A stretch of DNA of 64,000 nt from assembly GCA_035547425.1 (NCBI GenBank), contig DASZUU010000017.1:1-64000 (forward strand), given 5' to 3'. The stretch comes from Alloacidobacterium sp035547425 (GTDB taxonomy: Bacteria; Acidobacteriota; Terriglobia; Terriglobales; Acidobacteriaceae). Numbering within the stretch: the first letter of the stretch is position 1; every line of letters begins with the position of its first letter. Under the pieces are notes generated by a model. The model worked only from the letters and a program-made list of their open reading frames with translations, did no database searches and was not told the DNA's origin. The translations under genes were made by a program, and so were the position numbers. Shown here in pieces: positions 26,355-35,671 of this stretch.

Positions 26355-29291
26355 TTAGTGGATATCGAATTGCTCGGGATGCAAAGCAGGATCGCTTTTC
26401 ACGATGACCGTTTTTCCGGTCATCTCTTCTATCTCATTCAGCCAGCGCGCGTTATTTGCCTTGAGCGTCTTTACGACTTCCGGGTTGACGCGCAACAGCA
26501 CATCATTGCGCTCCAGATGCTTCTGCATCTTGCGCATCTCGATGTATATCTCGTTGCACACAGTCATCGGGCTCTTCACCATTCCGGTTCCCTGGCAGAT
26601 ATTGCAGGGTACGCTCAGTGTCCGTTCCAGAGACTGCTTCACGCGCTTGCGCGTAATGGCAACTAAGCCAAAGTCATTGAACTGCAGAACCTTCGAAGGA
26701 GCGCGATCGGCTTTGAGCCCCTCTTCCAGTGCCTGCATCACTTTGTGCCGGTTCTTGCGCTCATCCATATCGATAAAGTCGATCACGATGATGCCGCCCA
26801 GATCGCGCAGGCGAATCTGGCGCACAATTTCAGGAATCGCGTCGAGGTTTGTCTTCAGGATCGTGTCTTCAAGTCGAGCCGTTTTGCCGACGTATTTGCC
26901 AGTGTTGATGTCGATGGCCACCAGCGCTTCGGTCTGGTTGATGACAATCGAGCCGCCGGACTTGAGCCATACCTTGGAGCGCAGTGCCTTGGTGATCTCG
27001 TCCTGAATGCCAAACTGCTCGAAGAGCGGCGTCTCTTTGGTGTAAAGCTTCACACGCCGCACCAGCGAGGGCTGGAAACGATTGAGGAAGCGCACGACTC
27101 GCTCATATTCCGTCTCGCTGTCGACCCAGATGGTCGAGAAGTTATCGCTCACCTGATCGCGCAGCACACGCTCTACGAGGTTGAGATCGTGATAAATCAG
27201 CGCCGGAGCCTTGCCGTCGTCCGACCGCTGCTTGATGTCGTTCCACAGGCTGATGAGGAAGCGCAGATCGGCGCGCAGTTCATCTTCGCTTGCGCCATCC
27301 GCAGCCGTGCGCACAATGAAGCCGCCTGAAGCTGCGCCCTTTTCGCTGATAAGAATCCGCTTCAGGCGCTGACGCTCTTCATCGGAAGAAATCTTGCGCG
27401 AAACGCCAACGTGGTTCACGGTGGGCATGAAAACAAGGAAGCGCCCCGGCAATGCGATGTGGCTCGTAATGCGCGCGCCCTTCTTCGCAATCGGTTCCTT
27501 TGCAATCTGAACCAAAATCTCTTGTCCGGGCTTGAGCAGTTCGGTGATGACAGGCAGATCGGTTACCTGCGCAGATGCGCGGCGCGGGGCTCCTCCGCCC
27601 TGGCGACGGCGCCCATGCCGTCCGCGTCCTCCGCGGCGACGATCCCGATCCTGGCGACGCGGCTCGGTTTCGGCCTGCGCATCGGCAGAAACTTCTTCGC
27701 TTTCCTCTTCTTCTTCCTCTTCGTCCTCGTCAACTTCCTCGTAGGACAGATCGTCCTGGTCCTGCTCAGCAAGCATGCCTTCAGGACCAAAACTCACTCG
27801 CTGGTTAATGTGCAGATCGCGCACCATCGCACCCAGATCAGCCCCGTTCATTTGGTGATCGAGGGTCTCTTCTTCCAGCTCTTCGATATCGTGTTCGTCT
27901 GCCTGCGCCTGGATCGGCTCGAAGTCGTACTCCTCTTCGTCAATGACTTCTTCTTCCAGCAAGCCTGCGCCGGGAGCAAAAAGTCTTTCATCCTGAGACA
28001 CCTGCTCAAAGGCCGCCTCTGCTTCTTCGGGAAGAGGTGCTTCCTCTTCATTTTCCGGCTGGAATTCGACTTCCAATACAGGCTCAACAGACGACTCTTC
28101 TGTAACTGCTTCCGTTACAATTTCCGGCTCGCTTGCAGAAGACTTTAACTCAGCTTCCTCCACACTGGAAATGCGGAATTCGCTGGGAGCGGCTACATCC
28201 ACCCGGTGCGCTGCCGAAGCATGTTCGGGATCATATTCATGCTCCTCTTCAACCACTTCAAGAGGTTCAGGCTGCTCTTCTTCTTCATGCACCAGCACGA
28301 CCGGCTCTGCGATGGTTTCAACAGTGGCTTCCGGCTGCGGAGCCTGCTCTTCTTCAATCGATTGACCGGGTTCAGCTTCTTGCGCTTCCGTCGCAGTTTC
28401 ATGGACGGCTTCCGGGAAAGCCGCCTCTGCCTCTGCTTCATCTACAGCAGGTAATTCAGGAACGATCGCTGCAGCTTCACCGGCAGGCACCACCGGCTCC
28501 TCATTCGCACGCGAATGCCGCGCACGCGATTCGCCCGGCAAGAGCAACCCGCCATCCCAATCAATCGGGCCATCTACCAGCGTTGAAGGCCGGGAAGTAA
28601 CAACGGGTTTTGGCGGAGCGGCATCGGCTTTCTTCGATTCCGTTGCCGCAGGCTGTCCACCGTACTTTGACAGAGATTCGCCCGGCAGCAGAATCGGTGT
28701 GTGTGCCGGCGCGGGAGGCGCATCGAAATGCGTTGCTGGAATGCCGCCGGGAGCACCATGTTCGGGCAGAGCCACCGGCTCGGCCGAAATGCTTTCTTCT
28801 ACAGCTTCCGGAGATTCAATGTGCCCGCTCTCTTCCCGCTGAGGGCCACGGTCCCGTCCGCGACGGCCGCGGCGACCACGCCAGCGGCGGGTGCCTTGCG
28901 AAAAACGTTCCGCAGAGCCTTGCTCTGATTCGCCCTCTTCGCTTTCAACTTCACTGGAATCAGTTTTTGCTTCCTGCGCAGGCTGCGCCTCGCGACGCCC
29001 TTCACGCTGCGGTGGCTGCGGGTGGGATCCGCCAATGCGCTCAAAATCTGCCGAATCTTCCTGCTCTTCCAGAAAATCGGTGACATAGAGAAATGCATCG
29101 CGCTCCAGTCCGAGATCGACGAACGCCGACTGCATTCCGGGGAGAACTCTGGTTACGCGGCCCTTATAAATGGATCCTGCGAGGGTGTATTCATTTTCGC
29201 GCTCGTAATAAATTTCTGCGAGCTGATCATCTTCTAAAATTGCAAGCCGCGTCTCATGCGGCGTGCTGGAAATACATATTTCTTTTGACAT
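26355..29291 (-). CDS. RNase E/G family endoribonuclease with large insertion in the S1 domain
   Basis: RNA decay and processing enzyme, 978 residues from ATG 29291 (MSKEICISS; GAGAGG upstream). The S1 RNA-binding domain begins at residue 40 (GSIYKGRVTRVLPGMQSAFVDLG) and breaks off near 88. About 485 residues follow that are acidic and Pro-rich, with two Arg/Gly patches (RRWRGRRGRRGRDRG; RRRGGRGRHGRRR), an acidic run EEDEDE-type and two LLPGES motifs. S1 resumes at about 574 (GQEILVQIAKEPIAKKGARI). The catalytic part keeps AIDINTGKYVG and VIDFIDMDERKNR (metal Asp residues) and the Zn-link Cys in CNICQGTG. RNase E and G cannot be separated from sequence alone. Confidence 0.93.
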   Translation of the reverse strand: MSKEICISSTPHETRLAILEDDQLAEIYYERENEYTLAGSIYKGRVTRVLPGMQSAFVDLGLERDAFLYVTDFLEEQEDSADFERIGGSHPQPPQREGRREAQPAQEAKTDSSEVESEEGESEQGSAERFSQGTRRWRGRRGRRGRDRGPQREESGHIESPEAVEESISAEPVALPEHGAPGGIPATHFDAPPAPAHTPILLPGESLSKYGGQPAATESKKADAAPPKPVVTSRPSTLVDGPIDWDGGLLLPGESRARHSRANEEPVVPAGEAAAIVPELPAVDEAEAEAAFPEAVHETATEAQEAEPGQSIEEEQAPQPEATVETIAEPVVLVHEEEEQPEPLEVVEEEHEYDPEHASAAHRVDVAAPSEFRISSVEEAELKSSASEPEIVTEAVTEESSVEPVLEVEFQPENEEEAPLPEEAEAAFEQVSQDERLFAPGAGLLEEEVIDEEEYDFEPIQAQADEHDIEELEEETLDHQMNGADLGAMVRDLHINQRVSFGPEGMLAEQDQDDLSYEEVDEDEEEEEEESEEVSADAQAETEPRRQDRDRRRGGRGRHGRRRQGGGAPRRASAQVTDLPVITELLKPGQEILVQIAKEPIAKKGARITSHIALPGRFLVFMPTVNHVGVSRKISSDEERQRLKRILISEKGAASGGFIVRTAADGASEDELRADLRFLISLWNDIKQRSDDGKAPALIYHDLNLVERVLRDQVSDNFSTIWVDSETEYERVVRFLNRFQPSLVRRVKLYTKETPLFEQFGIQDEITKALRSKVWLKSGGSIVINQTEALVAIDINTGKYVGKTARLEDTILKTNLDAIPEIVRQIRLRDLGGIIVIDFIDMDERKNRHKVMQALEEGLKADRAPSKVLQFNDFGLVAITRKRVKQSLERTLSVPCNICQGTGMVKSPMTVCNEIYIEMRKMQKHLERNDVLLRVNPEVVKTLKANNARWLNEIEEMTGKTVIVKSDPALHPEQFDIH

Positions 29292-29634
29292 GCTGCCTCT
29301 CTTGCTGCCGAGGCAGATCAAACCGGAAGACCGGACGAGAACAGGAAACGACTAAGAGATGGCCGGTATCCACACAAATTCCAGATGGCACCCACTTCCG
29401 GGCGGCGGTCTGTGAAAAGAATGGGATATTTTCGGGAGGCTATCTGGGCGCAGAGAGTTTGTGACCGCTTCAACCAATCCATTCGGCGGGGTCGTTACCC
29501 GTCTCAGCGCGCTCATTCCTGATCCTGACCGGCCCGGTGATCCACCTTGGCCGGCTAAATAATTAAATTCCTTTAAAACTTCTTCAAAATCCGCTCTGCG
29601 ACCTCGCAGAGCACTTGCCAAAACTGTTTCGCCA
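29292..29634 (-). other. 343-bp region between rodA and the RNase gene
   Basis: No plausible gene. It must hold the promoter and 5' leader of the RNase gene. A stem CCGGCC/GGCCGG (29529-29554) lies 80 bp after rodA but lacks a T-run on the minus strand. RNase E genes of other bacteria use long autoregulatory leaders; whether this one does is unknown. Confidence 0.4.
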
Positions 29635-30735
29635 TCAATTCACGAACCGATTCATCCGGACATTCATCACCATGCCCAGAGCGAGAAACGTGAATAACAC
29701 GGAAGATCCGCCGTAACTCATTAACGGTAAAGGAATTCCGGTTACCGGCATCAGCCCGATTACCATACCGATGTTCACCGCGATCTGGAAGATCAAAACG
29801 GCAACCACGCCCATGACAATGAGCGTTCCCGGCAGGTCCGCAGCTGTTTGAGCGTTTTGAATCAAACGCATCAATATTAAAAAGTATAGCAGCAAGACAA
29901 TCACTGCGCCGATAAACCCATGTTCCTCGCAAAATGCGGCGAAAATAAAGTCGGTATACGGGATGGGCAGAAAATCGCCTTGGGTCTGGGTTCCCTTGGT
30001 TGCGCCGCGACCGAAAACGCCTCCATCACCCACCGCAATCAGCGATTGCCGAATCTGGTAGCCCGAGCCCTTCGGATCGTCATCCGGATTCATGAAACTG
30101 GTAAGGCGGGCTTTCTGGTAAGGCTTGAGCACTTTTCCGCTCTTCCAGACCACTCCTACTGCCAGCAACCCGACGAGGATGATGATTCCGGCCTTTTTCC
30201 AATCGATGCCGCCTAGAAACAGGCCTACCAGCAATACCGGAGAATAGGTCAATGCTGTCCCCAGATCCGGCTGCTTGAGCACCAGCAGCATGGGAACGCC
30301 CACCAGGGCCATCGCCTTAAAGATGTCCTTCCAGGTCAATTCCTTGCCTGAAAGGCCCCAAAAATAGCGCGCAACGGCCACAATCAGCACCAGTTTTACC
30401 CATTCTGAAGGCTGAAAATGCACGCCGCCGGGCAATTTAATCCATCGCCGCGCGCCTAAGACCTTTGTCCCTACTGCCAGCACCGCTATCAGGGAGACGA
30501 TGCAAAAGCCGTAAATCCAGTGAATCCACTCCAGCAGCCGATGGTAGTCAATAACGGAAAAGGTGAACATCGCCGCCAGTCCACCCAATATCCAGAGCAC
30601 CTGCATTTTGTGGAAACCGACAAACTTGGTGTGCATAGTGGCGCTGTAGATTTCCAGAATGCTAATGATGGAAAGAATCATGACGAACCCAAGCAGGGTC
30701 CAGTCGAAATCGCGAAAAGAGAGAAAACGGCGCAT
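29635..30735 (-). CDS. rodA: Rod-shape SEDS glycosyltransferase RodA
   Basis: Polymerises lipid II into glycan strands during elongation, working with PBP2. The 366-residue protein has about ten membrane segments and the SEDS landmarks GARRWIKLPGGVHFQPSEWVKL, KQPDLGTALTYSP and the end MPVTGIPLPLMSYGGSS. In Acidobacteriota and many others rodA directly follows mrdA; here a GIY-YIG cassette sits between them. The first gene downstream is the RNase. Confidence 0.95.
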   Translation of the reverse strand: MRRFLSFRDFDWTLLGFVMILSIISILEIYSATMHTKFVGFHKMQVLWILGGLAAMFTFSVIDYHRLLEWIHWIYGFCIVSLIAVLAVGTKVLGARRWIKLPGGVHFQPSEWVKLVLIVAVARYFWGLSGKELTWKDIFKAMALVGVPMLLVLKQPDLGTALTYSPVLLVGLFLGGIDWKKAGIIILVGLLAVGVVWKSGKVLKPYQKARLTSFMNPDDDPKGSGYQIRQSLIAVGDGGVFGRGATKGTQTQGDFLPIPYTDFIFAAFCEEHGFIGAVIVLLLYFLILMRLIQNAQTAADLPGTLIVMGVVAVLIFQIAVNIGMVIGLMPVTGIPLPLMSYGGSSVLFTFLALGMVMNVRMNRFVN

Positions 30736-30813
30736 TGACTAGATCAATTATCCCTCAATCGGGAGACGCTTTGAAGGGTGCATATCTTGATCGCTCATTC
30801 ACTTTTCTAATTC

Positions 30814-31218
30814 TTGTCATCCCGAGCGAAGCCGAGGGACCTGCAGTTTGTTTTTCTATTGGAACCACTCTTCACTTAAATCGATCCATGCCGCATTCAT
30901 AATTTGAATAAGCGCCAGTTTTTTCTCACGTCGCCAACGCTTGATTTGCTTTTCGCGGTCAATAGCATTGTTGACATATTGAAAGCACTCGTACCACACC
31001 AGCCGACAACACTTGTAATCGGAACTAAATCCGGAAAATGCGCCATTCTTATGTTCGGCCACTCGCCTCACAAGATTGCTAGTCATGCCGCAATAGAGCA
31101 CTCTGGTTCTGCTCGACATGAGATAGACATAATAATGATGCTCTCGGCGCTGCAAACTGCAGGTCCCTCCGCTGCGAGAAAAATGCTAGCGCATCTTTCT
31201 CTTCGGTCGGGATGACAA
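30814..31218. mobile_element. GIY-YIG nuclease cassette with terminal inverted repeats, 405 bp
   Basis: Outer ends are a perfect 12-bp inverted repeat, TTGTCATCCCGA (30814-30825) and its complement (31207-31218). Inner arm ends are a perfect 17-bp inverted repeat, GAGGGACCTGCAGTTTG (30834-30850) and its complement (31153-31169). The right arm holds an extra hairpin (about 31172-31200, AGAAAGATGC with GCATTTTTCT). Between the arms lies only the GIY-YIG gene, whose stop is 6 bp from the left arm and whose start is inside the right arm. It interrupts the mrdA-rodA junction. No target-site duplication could be recognised by eye. Confidence 0.7.
30856..31155 (-). CDS. GIY-YIG endonuclease domain protein
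   Basis: A 99-residue single-domain GIY-YIG protein of the UPF0213/YhbQ-like group: YYVYLMSS replaces GIY, LYCGMTSNLVRRVAEHK replaces YIG and carries the catalytic Arg, and DREKQIKRWRREKK carries the metal-binding Glu and basic helix. The only possible start is TTG at 31155-31153, because an in-frame TAG lies just upstream in the repeat. The repeat arm provides GGAGGG nine bases before that TTG. Gene and repeats therefore look like one unit. Nicking activity and mobility are inferred from fold and context. Confidence 0.85.
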   Translation of the reverse strand: MQRREHHYYVYLMSSRTRVLYCGMTSNLVRRVAEHKNGAFSGFSSDYKCCRLVWYECFQYVNNAIDREKQIKRWRREKKLALIQIMNAAWIDLSEEWFQ

Positions 31219-31297
31219 TTCATGAGTAGCGCGGCAAATAGCAAACTTTTGTAATATATGCAAAATTGGGCTTCAGGTGCTGATCTATTTTCTTTGC

Positions 31298-33298
31298 TTA
31301 CGGCAACTTTGCCGTTGCATGCACTGGAGGCACCTTCAGGTAAAAGTGGCCGCCCCACAGAGCTGCTTCCTCACCTTTGTGGGGCTTTGATAGAGATTTC
31401 CCGCCAACGGGCGGCAAACCCGTGTTATTCCAGACTGCGCCTACGTCTACCTTTGCGGGTGCCTTTGCAATGAGGTTGTTTTCCAGCCTGCGCTGCTTAT
31501 TCACATAGGCTTCAATGATGGGAGCGGCCAGGCGTCCTGCAAATTGTCCATGAATGCCCGACTCAAACAGCACGCAGACGACAATATCGGGGTTCCGTCG
31601 CGGCGCAAAACCTACAAACCAGGCATTGTCATTCATCGTATGGGAATGGCCTAGCCTGGCGGCAAGGGCATTACTCATCGTCTGTGCGCTGCCTGTTTTC
31701 CCGGCAAAGTCGATGCCCTCGAGGTGTGCGCTCGAATCTGTACCGCCGGGAGCCATCACCTGTACCATGGCATCGGTAATGGTTTGCCAGCTTGCCGGAT
31801 CGATGGGCACAATTTTGTCCCCTGAACCGGGATAGGTGTCATATAGCGCCTTACGATAATCTGGGGGGATCTCATCAGGAAAAACTACATGCGGACGCTT
31901 CAGAACTCCGCCGGACGCAATACCACCGATAGCACGCGCCATCTGAATGGGCGTAGCAGCTACAGCACCCTGTCCGATACCTACCGAGATTGTTTCGCCC
32001 GCATACCATTTTTGATGGAAGTTCCTCATCTTCCACTCTTCGGATGGCATCGTACCGGCGGCTTCGTTGGGCAGATCGACTCCAGTCTTCTGTCCCAGGC
32101 CAAATGCATGGGCCCATTTCGCGATCTTTTCGATGCCTAACTTCTCGGCCAGCGTGTAAAAGAAAACGTCGCATGACCAGGGAATCGCGTGCTGGATATC
32201 GACGATGCCGTGTGCCCCATGACGAGCCGATATCCAGCACTTAAAGTAGTGCCCGTAAAAACTCGCGCCTCCGGGACAGTTCACGCGCATATCCTGCGCT
32301 ACCCCCTCTTCCAGGCCGGCTGCCGACATAATGATCTTGAACGTGGAACCGGGAGCAAGCTGCGCCTGGATCGCCTTATTCAGCAGCGGATGCTCCGGAT
32401 CGGTAATCAGCTTGTTCCATTCATCACGGCCAATGCGCACCGCAAAAGAATTCGGGTCGAAATAAGGGCGGCTGACCATGGCCAGAATCTCGCCTGTATG
32501 CGGATCCATTGCCACAATCGCGCCGTTGCGGTTACCCAGAGCATTCTCCGCCGCGCGCTGAATGTCGATGTCAATCGTCAGCTTCAGGCTTTTTCCCGGA
32601 ATCGCGTGTTCCGTTCCCAGCTTCCCCACTTCCCTGCCGTGGCTATCGACAACCACGTCTTGGGAACCGTCCTGTCCACGCAGGAGCGCATCATAGGACT
32701 GCTCCACGCCTGACTTACCAACCACATCGCCCGGCTCATAGTAGGCGTATTTCGGGTCGTTCAGCATATCCTCGCTGACTTCACCTACGTAGCCGATCAG
32801 ATGCGCAGCAAAGCCGTCTTTGGGATACAGCCTGCGCTGCTCTTCGACCGTTTCCAGCTCCGGAAATTCATCTCGGTGCGCTTCGATGAATTCATGCTCA
32901 TCCGGGGTGATGTCCTGCTTCAGCGGCAAAGGCTGGTATTTCGGAGCCGTCTGATATTTCTTGAGAATGGCTTCTATCTGGTCGACCGTCATGTTCAGGC
33001 CATTCGCAATTTTCGGCAGGTCGGCCATATAGTCATGGCCTTGCTCGCGCACCAGGTAGCAAGAAACCGACGGATAGTTATCTACCAATAGTCGACCATC
33101 GCGATCGAAGAGCTTGCCGCGCGGGGCAAGGATGGGAACTTTTCGAATGCGGTTCGCTTCCGCCAGTGCGTGGTAATTTTCGCCGCCAACCACCTGCAGC
33201 CGCCAGAGGCCAAATACCAGAACCAGCAGAATGCCTACGATCACATATTGAATGACCGTCAGCTTGAATCCTGGTAGTTTTTCTTCCCGGTTGAGCAT
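31298..33298 (-). CDS. mrdA: Penicillin-binding protein 2, elongasome transpeptidase
   Basis: Class B PBP that cross-links peptidoglycan in rod elongation with RodA. The 666-residue protein has an N-terminal anchor (VIQYVIVGILLVLVFGLWRL), a dimerisation/pedestal domain, and a transpeptidase domain with S-x-x-K in PGSTFKI, S-x-D in PWSCDVF and K-T-G in AGKTGSAQ. Runs mreB-mreC-mreD-mrdA on one strand, ending just before the GIY-YIG cassette. Confidence 0.96.
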   Translation of the reverse strand: MLNREEKLPGFKLTVIQYVIVGILLVLVFGLWRLQVVGGENYHALAEANRIRKVPILAPRGKLFDRDGRLLVDNYPSVSCYLVREQGHDYMADLPKIANGLNMTVDQIEAILKKYQTAPKYQPLPLKQDITPDEHEFIEAHRDEFPELETVEEQRRLYPKDGFAAHLIGYVGEVSEDMLNDPKYAYYEPGDVVGKSGVEQSYDALLRGQDGSQDVVVDSHGREVGKLGTEHAIPGKSLKLTIDIDIQRAAENALGNRNGAIVAMDPHTGEILAMVSRPYFDPNSFAVRIGRDEWNKLITDPEHPLLNKAIQAQLAPGSTFKIIMSAAGLEEGVAQDMRVNCPGGASFYGHYFKCWISARHGAHGIVDIQHAIPWSCDVFFYTLAEKLGIEKIAKWAHAFGLGQKTGVDLPNEAAGTMPSEEWKMRNFHQKWYAGETISVGIGQGAVAATPIQMARAIGGIASGGVLKRPHVVFPDEIPPDYRKALYDTYPGSGDKIVPIDPASWQTITDAMVQVMAPGGTDSSAHLEGIDFAGKTGSAQTMSNALAARLGHSHTMNDNAWFVGFAPRRNPDIVVCVLFESGIHGQFAGRLAAPIIEAYVNKQRRLENNLIAKAPAKVDVGAVWNNTGLPPVGGKSLSKPHKGEEAALWGGHFYLKVPPVHATAKLP

Positions 33299-33396
33299 GG
33301 TTAGCTACTTCGCTCGCGTCGAACCCTTGTCTTTAGAATACCCGTAAATCCGGGTGCTTCGTGGCTTTCACCCGTGCTTATCTGGTGTCGCCGTCT

Positions 33397-33921
33397 TCAA
33401 TATTCCTTCTGTTTTGCAAGATCGAGCAATGCAAACAGAAGCACGCCCACAACAGTATTCACCACGGAGCGAATCGATTCATGAACCCAGCTCCATGCAT
33501 ACGGCTGCGCCAGCAAACGTCGCACCAGCAGCCAATACATCCCGCTATGGAGAAACACAAATCCGAAGGTCAGTAGCGCGCGTGTGCCGTGGTTTTCCGT
33601 ATCGACGCGCACCCCCAGCGAAGCGGCCAGGTAGCCGATGATGGACTTGCAGATTCCGAAAATGCCCAATGGCTGCCGTGTCAGCGCATCCTGGGCAATT
33701 CCGATCACCGCTCCGGCTACTGTTCCTACCATCGGATTGCGGCGCGAGATCGCAAAATAAATCGTCACCAGCAACGGCAGGTCAAGGATGTCGAAATGAG
33801 TAAAGTGCAGTGAAACAAATGACTGCAGTCCCAGTGCCAGCAACGGCACCAGGACAAAAAGAATCAGCGGATATGACTGCACCTCAATATCGCGCCGCGT
33901 TGCGGCGGTCAATCTGCTCAT
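33397..33921 (-). CDS. mreD: Rod shape-determining protein MreD
   Basis: A 174-residue membrane protein with five to six hydrophobic segments. Typical MreD content such as FDILDLPLLVTIYFA, IGIAQDALTRQPLGIFG and KSIIGYLAASLG. Its ATG overlaps the stop of mreC (TAATG), so they are translationally coupled. Connects MreC with the elongasome. Confidence 0.9.
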   Translation of the reverse strand: MSRLTAATRRDIEVQSYPLILFVLVPLLALGLQSFVSLHFTHFDILDLPLLVTIYFAISRRNPMVGTVAGAVIGIAQDALTRQPLGIFGICKSIIGYLAASLGVRVDTENHGTRALLTFGFVFLHSGMYWLLVRRLLAQPYAWSWVHESIRSVVNTVVGVLLFALLDLAKQKEY

Positions 33922-35621
33922 TATGGACGGCCTCCATGAGGCTGCGCAGGGGCAGTGGATTGCGGCTTCGGCTTCAGCATAGATGGGGGCGGACGGCTGC
34001 CATCATCCGGCACCAGTTCGGGGCCTTTGTGCGAAGCGGGGTGTTGCGGCTGCGTTCCCGGGGCATGTTGCGCCGGAGCAGTTCCGGAGGGCGTTTTGGG
34101 AGCAAATGTCGGAGCCGGCTTCTTCACTCCTCCGGGCAGCGGCCCATCCACAACTACGATCGTTTTCGGTTTTGCCGGTGTTGCGGCTTCAGTCCTGTTC
34201 TGGCCATTGGTGGAAGGCAATGGCCGCGCGAAGGTATGCCCGTTTTCCGATCCATGGCCGGCATTGACCGTAGCGGCGGGATGCGGCTGCGTAGTCGCCG
34301 GAAGATGCGGTTGGATTACACCTGCTGCGGCATTCTGAGCAGCAGGCCTCGCCTGCGTAGTCGCCGGCGGACGGCTGTGTTCCCCCGGCGCCAGATCAGT
34401 TCCCTTCTTTTGGGCAGCCGTCGCCGTGGTTCCATTCGTTGTTGCTGGTATAGCCGGACGCGGCCTGGCTACCGTGACAACGCCATCGGATTGCGGAGCG
34501 AGCCGCGCCCCCGGAATCAAAGAGCTGGCAGGCGGCGTTGTATTCGGAGAGAAGCGATCCGGATGCAGTGCCGGTGGCGGACGCATCGGATTGGCAACCG
34601 CACTATCCTCAGACATCACCTTGTCATTGCTGCCCGTGTCGCTATCGGGATTGTCCGGGTCAATCCGGCTGGGCAGTTTCTCCGCCAGAATTTCGGACGC
34701 CTTCAATTGCTCGGCGCTGGCCACAGCCTCGCTCTGGATCATGTCCAGCTTCTGGCGGGGCGTGATCTCATCCCCCATATTGGTGATGACCAGCACTTCC
34801 TCAAGCTGCGAGAGGTTCGCCGCAGGGCGAATAACAACATCCACCAGGGGATCATGTTCGGGATCGACCACGATGTGATCGACATAGCCGACGGCCAGTC
34901 CACGGGGAAATATCTGGTCGCCGCCGCTGGTTACCACCGCTTCGCCCGGCTTGATGCGGTCATCCGGCATCACGCCGACCACCTGCGGCTGCCCCAGGGC
35001 ATTGCCGCGCAGAATGCCGCGGATACGCGTGGTGGCCAGAATCACGCCCGCGCCGCTGGTAGGATCGGTGATCTCCAGCACCTGGCTGGTATGGGGAAAT
35101 ACCTCGCGGACGCGGCCCACAATGCCGTTGGGCGTAATCACCGGCATATCGACGGCAACTCCGTCCTTGGCGCCTTTATCAATGGAGAGAATCCGCGACT
35201 GCTCGATGCCGGAGGTTCCGATAATCTGCGCAGGCAGTGTTTTGTAAATGTATTTTTCCTTAAAAGACAGAAGCTCCTGCAGCCGCTGTCCCTGGCGCGC
35301 GTCTTCGGCAATGGCGCCTTCCTGGATGCGCAAGCGCCGCATCTCCGCCTGAAGGTCCTTGTTTTCCTGGCGCACGTGGATCAAGTCGATGTAGTTATCC
35401 CAGACGCCAAGGATGCTCGCGCCCAGCCAGTGCACGAAGCGCTCCGGCGGAGAAACCAGGCTGATTGCCCAGTAGCGAATCAGGCGCACCCCACCCGCAT
35501 CCGGCTGCGCGTGTTCCTTGGGCAGCGGACGTCGAACCTGGATGGCAACTCCAATCACTTGCAGCAGGAGCACCAGAATCAGGACCAGGGCGTTCTTGTA
35601 ACGGCTTAAGAAGGATTCCAT
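33921..35621 (-). CDS. mreC: Rod shape-determining protein MreC with long Pro-rich tail
   Basis: Periplasmic scaffold that activates PBP2-RodA. The MreC fold occupies about residues 1-280: membrane anchor (ALVLILVLLLQVIGVAIQV), coiled coil (NKDLQAEMRRLRIQEG), and core with ILSIDKGAKDGV, TPNGIVGRV and GEAVVTSGGDQIFPRGL. About 285 further residues are low complexity, rich in Pro, Ala, Thr and Gln (TTQPHPAATVN, PSGTAPAQHAPGTQPQH). The total of 566 is far above the usual 280-370. The tail would lie in the periplasm. Confidence 0.93.
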   Translation of the reverse strand: MESFLSRYKNALVLILVLLLQVIGVAIQVRRPLPKEHAQPDAGGVRLIRYWAISLVSPPERFVHWLGASILGVWDNYIDLIHVRQENKDLQAEMRRLRIQEGAIAEDARQGQRLQELLSFKEKYIYKTLPAQIIGTSGIEQSRILSIDKGAKDGVAVDMPVITPNGIVGRVREVFPHTSQVLEITDPTSGAGVILATTRIRGILRGNALGQPQVVGVMPDDRIKPGEAVVTSGGDQIFPRGLAVGYVDHIVVDPEHDPLVDVVIRPAANLSQLEEVLVITNMGDEITPRQKLDMIQSEAVASAEQLKASEILAEKLPSRIDPDNPDSDTGSNDKVMSEDSAVANPMRPPPALHPDRFSPNTTPPASSLIPGARLAPQSDGVVTVARPRPAIPATTNGTTATAAQKKGTDLAPGEHSRPPATTQARPAAQNAAAGVIQPHLPATTQPHPAATVNAGHGSENGHTFARPLPSTNGQNRTEAATPAKPKTIVVVDGPLPGGVKKPAPTFAPKTPSGTAPAQHAPGTQPQHPASHKGPELVPDDGSRPPPSMLKPKPQSTAPAQPHGGRP

Positions 35622-35671
35622 GGCGCTAATGCCTGAGGCTCAGTGCGATTTGCAAATCTGATATGACACAA

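Noticed and set aside
29529..29554. Terminator after rodA
   Set aside because: The CCGGCC/GGCCGG stem has no T-run on the minus strand and lies 80 bp from the stop.
30904..31215. Plus-strand ORF across the GIY-YIG cassette
   Set aside because: No family features; the minus-strand frame holds the GIY-YIG motifs.
33810..35609. 599-residue plus-strand ORF opposite mreC
   Set aside because: Arg/Gly-rich shadow of mreC with no domain features and no ribosome site.
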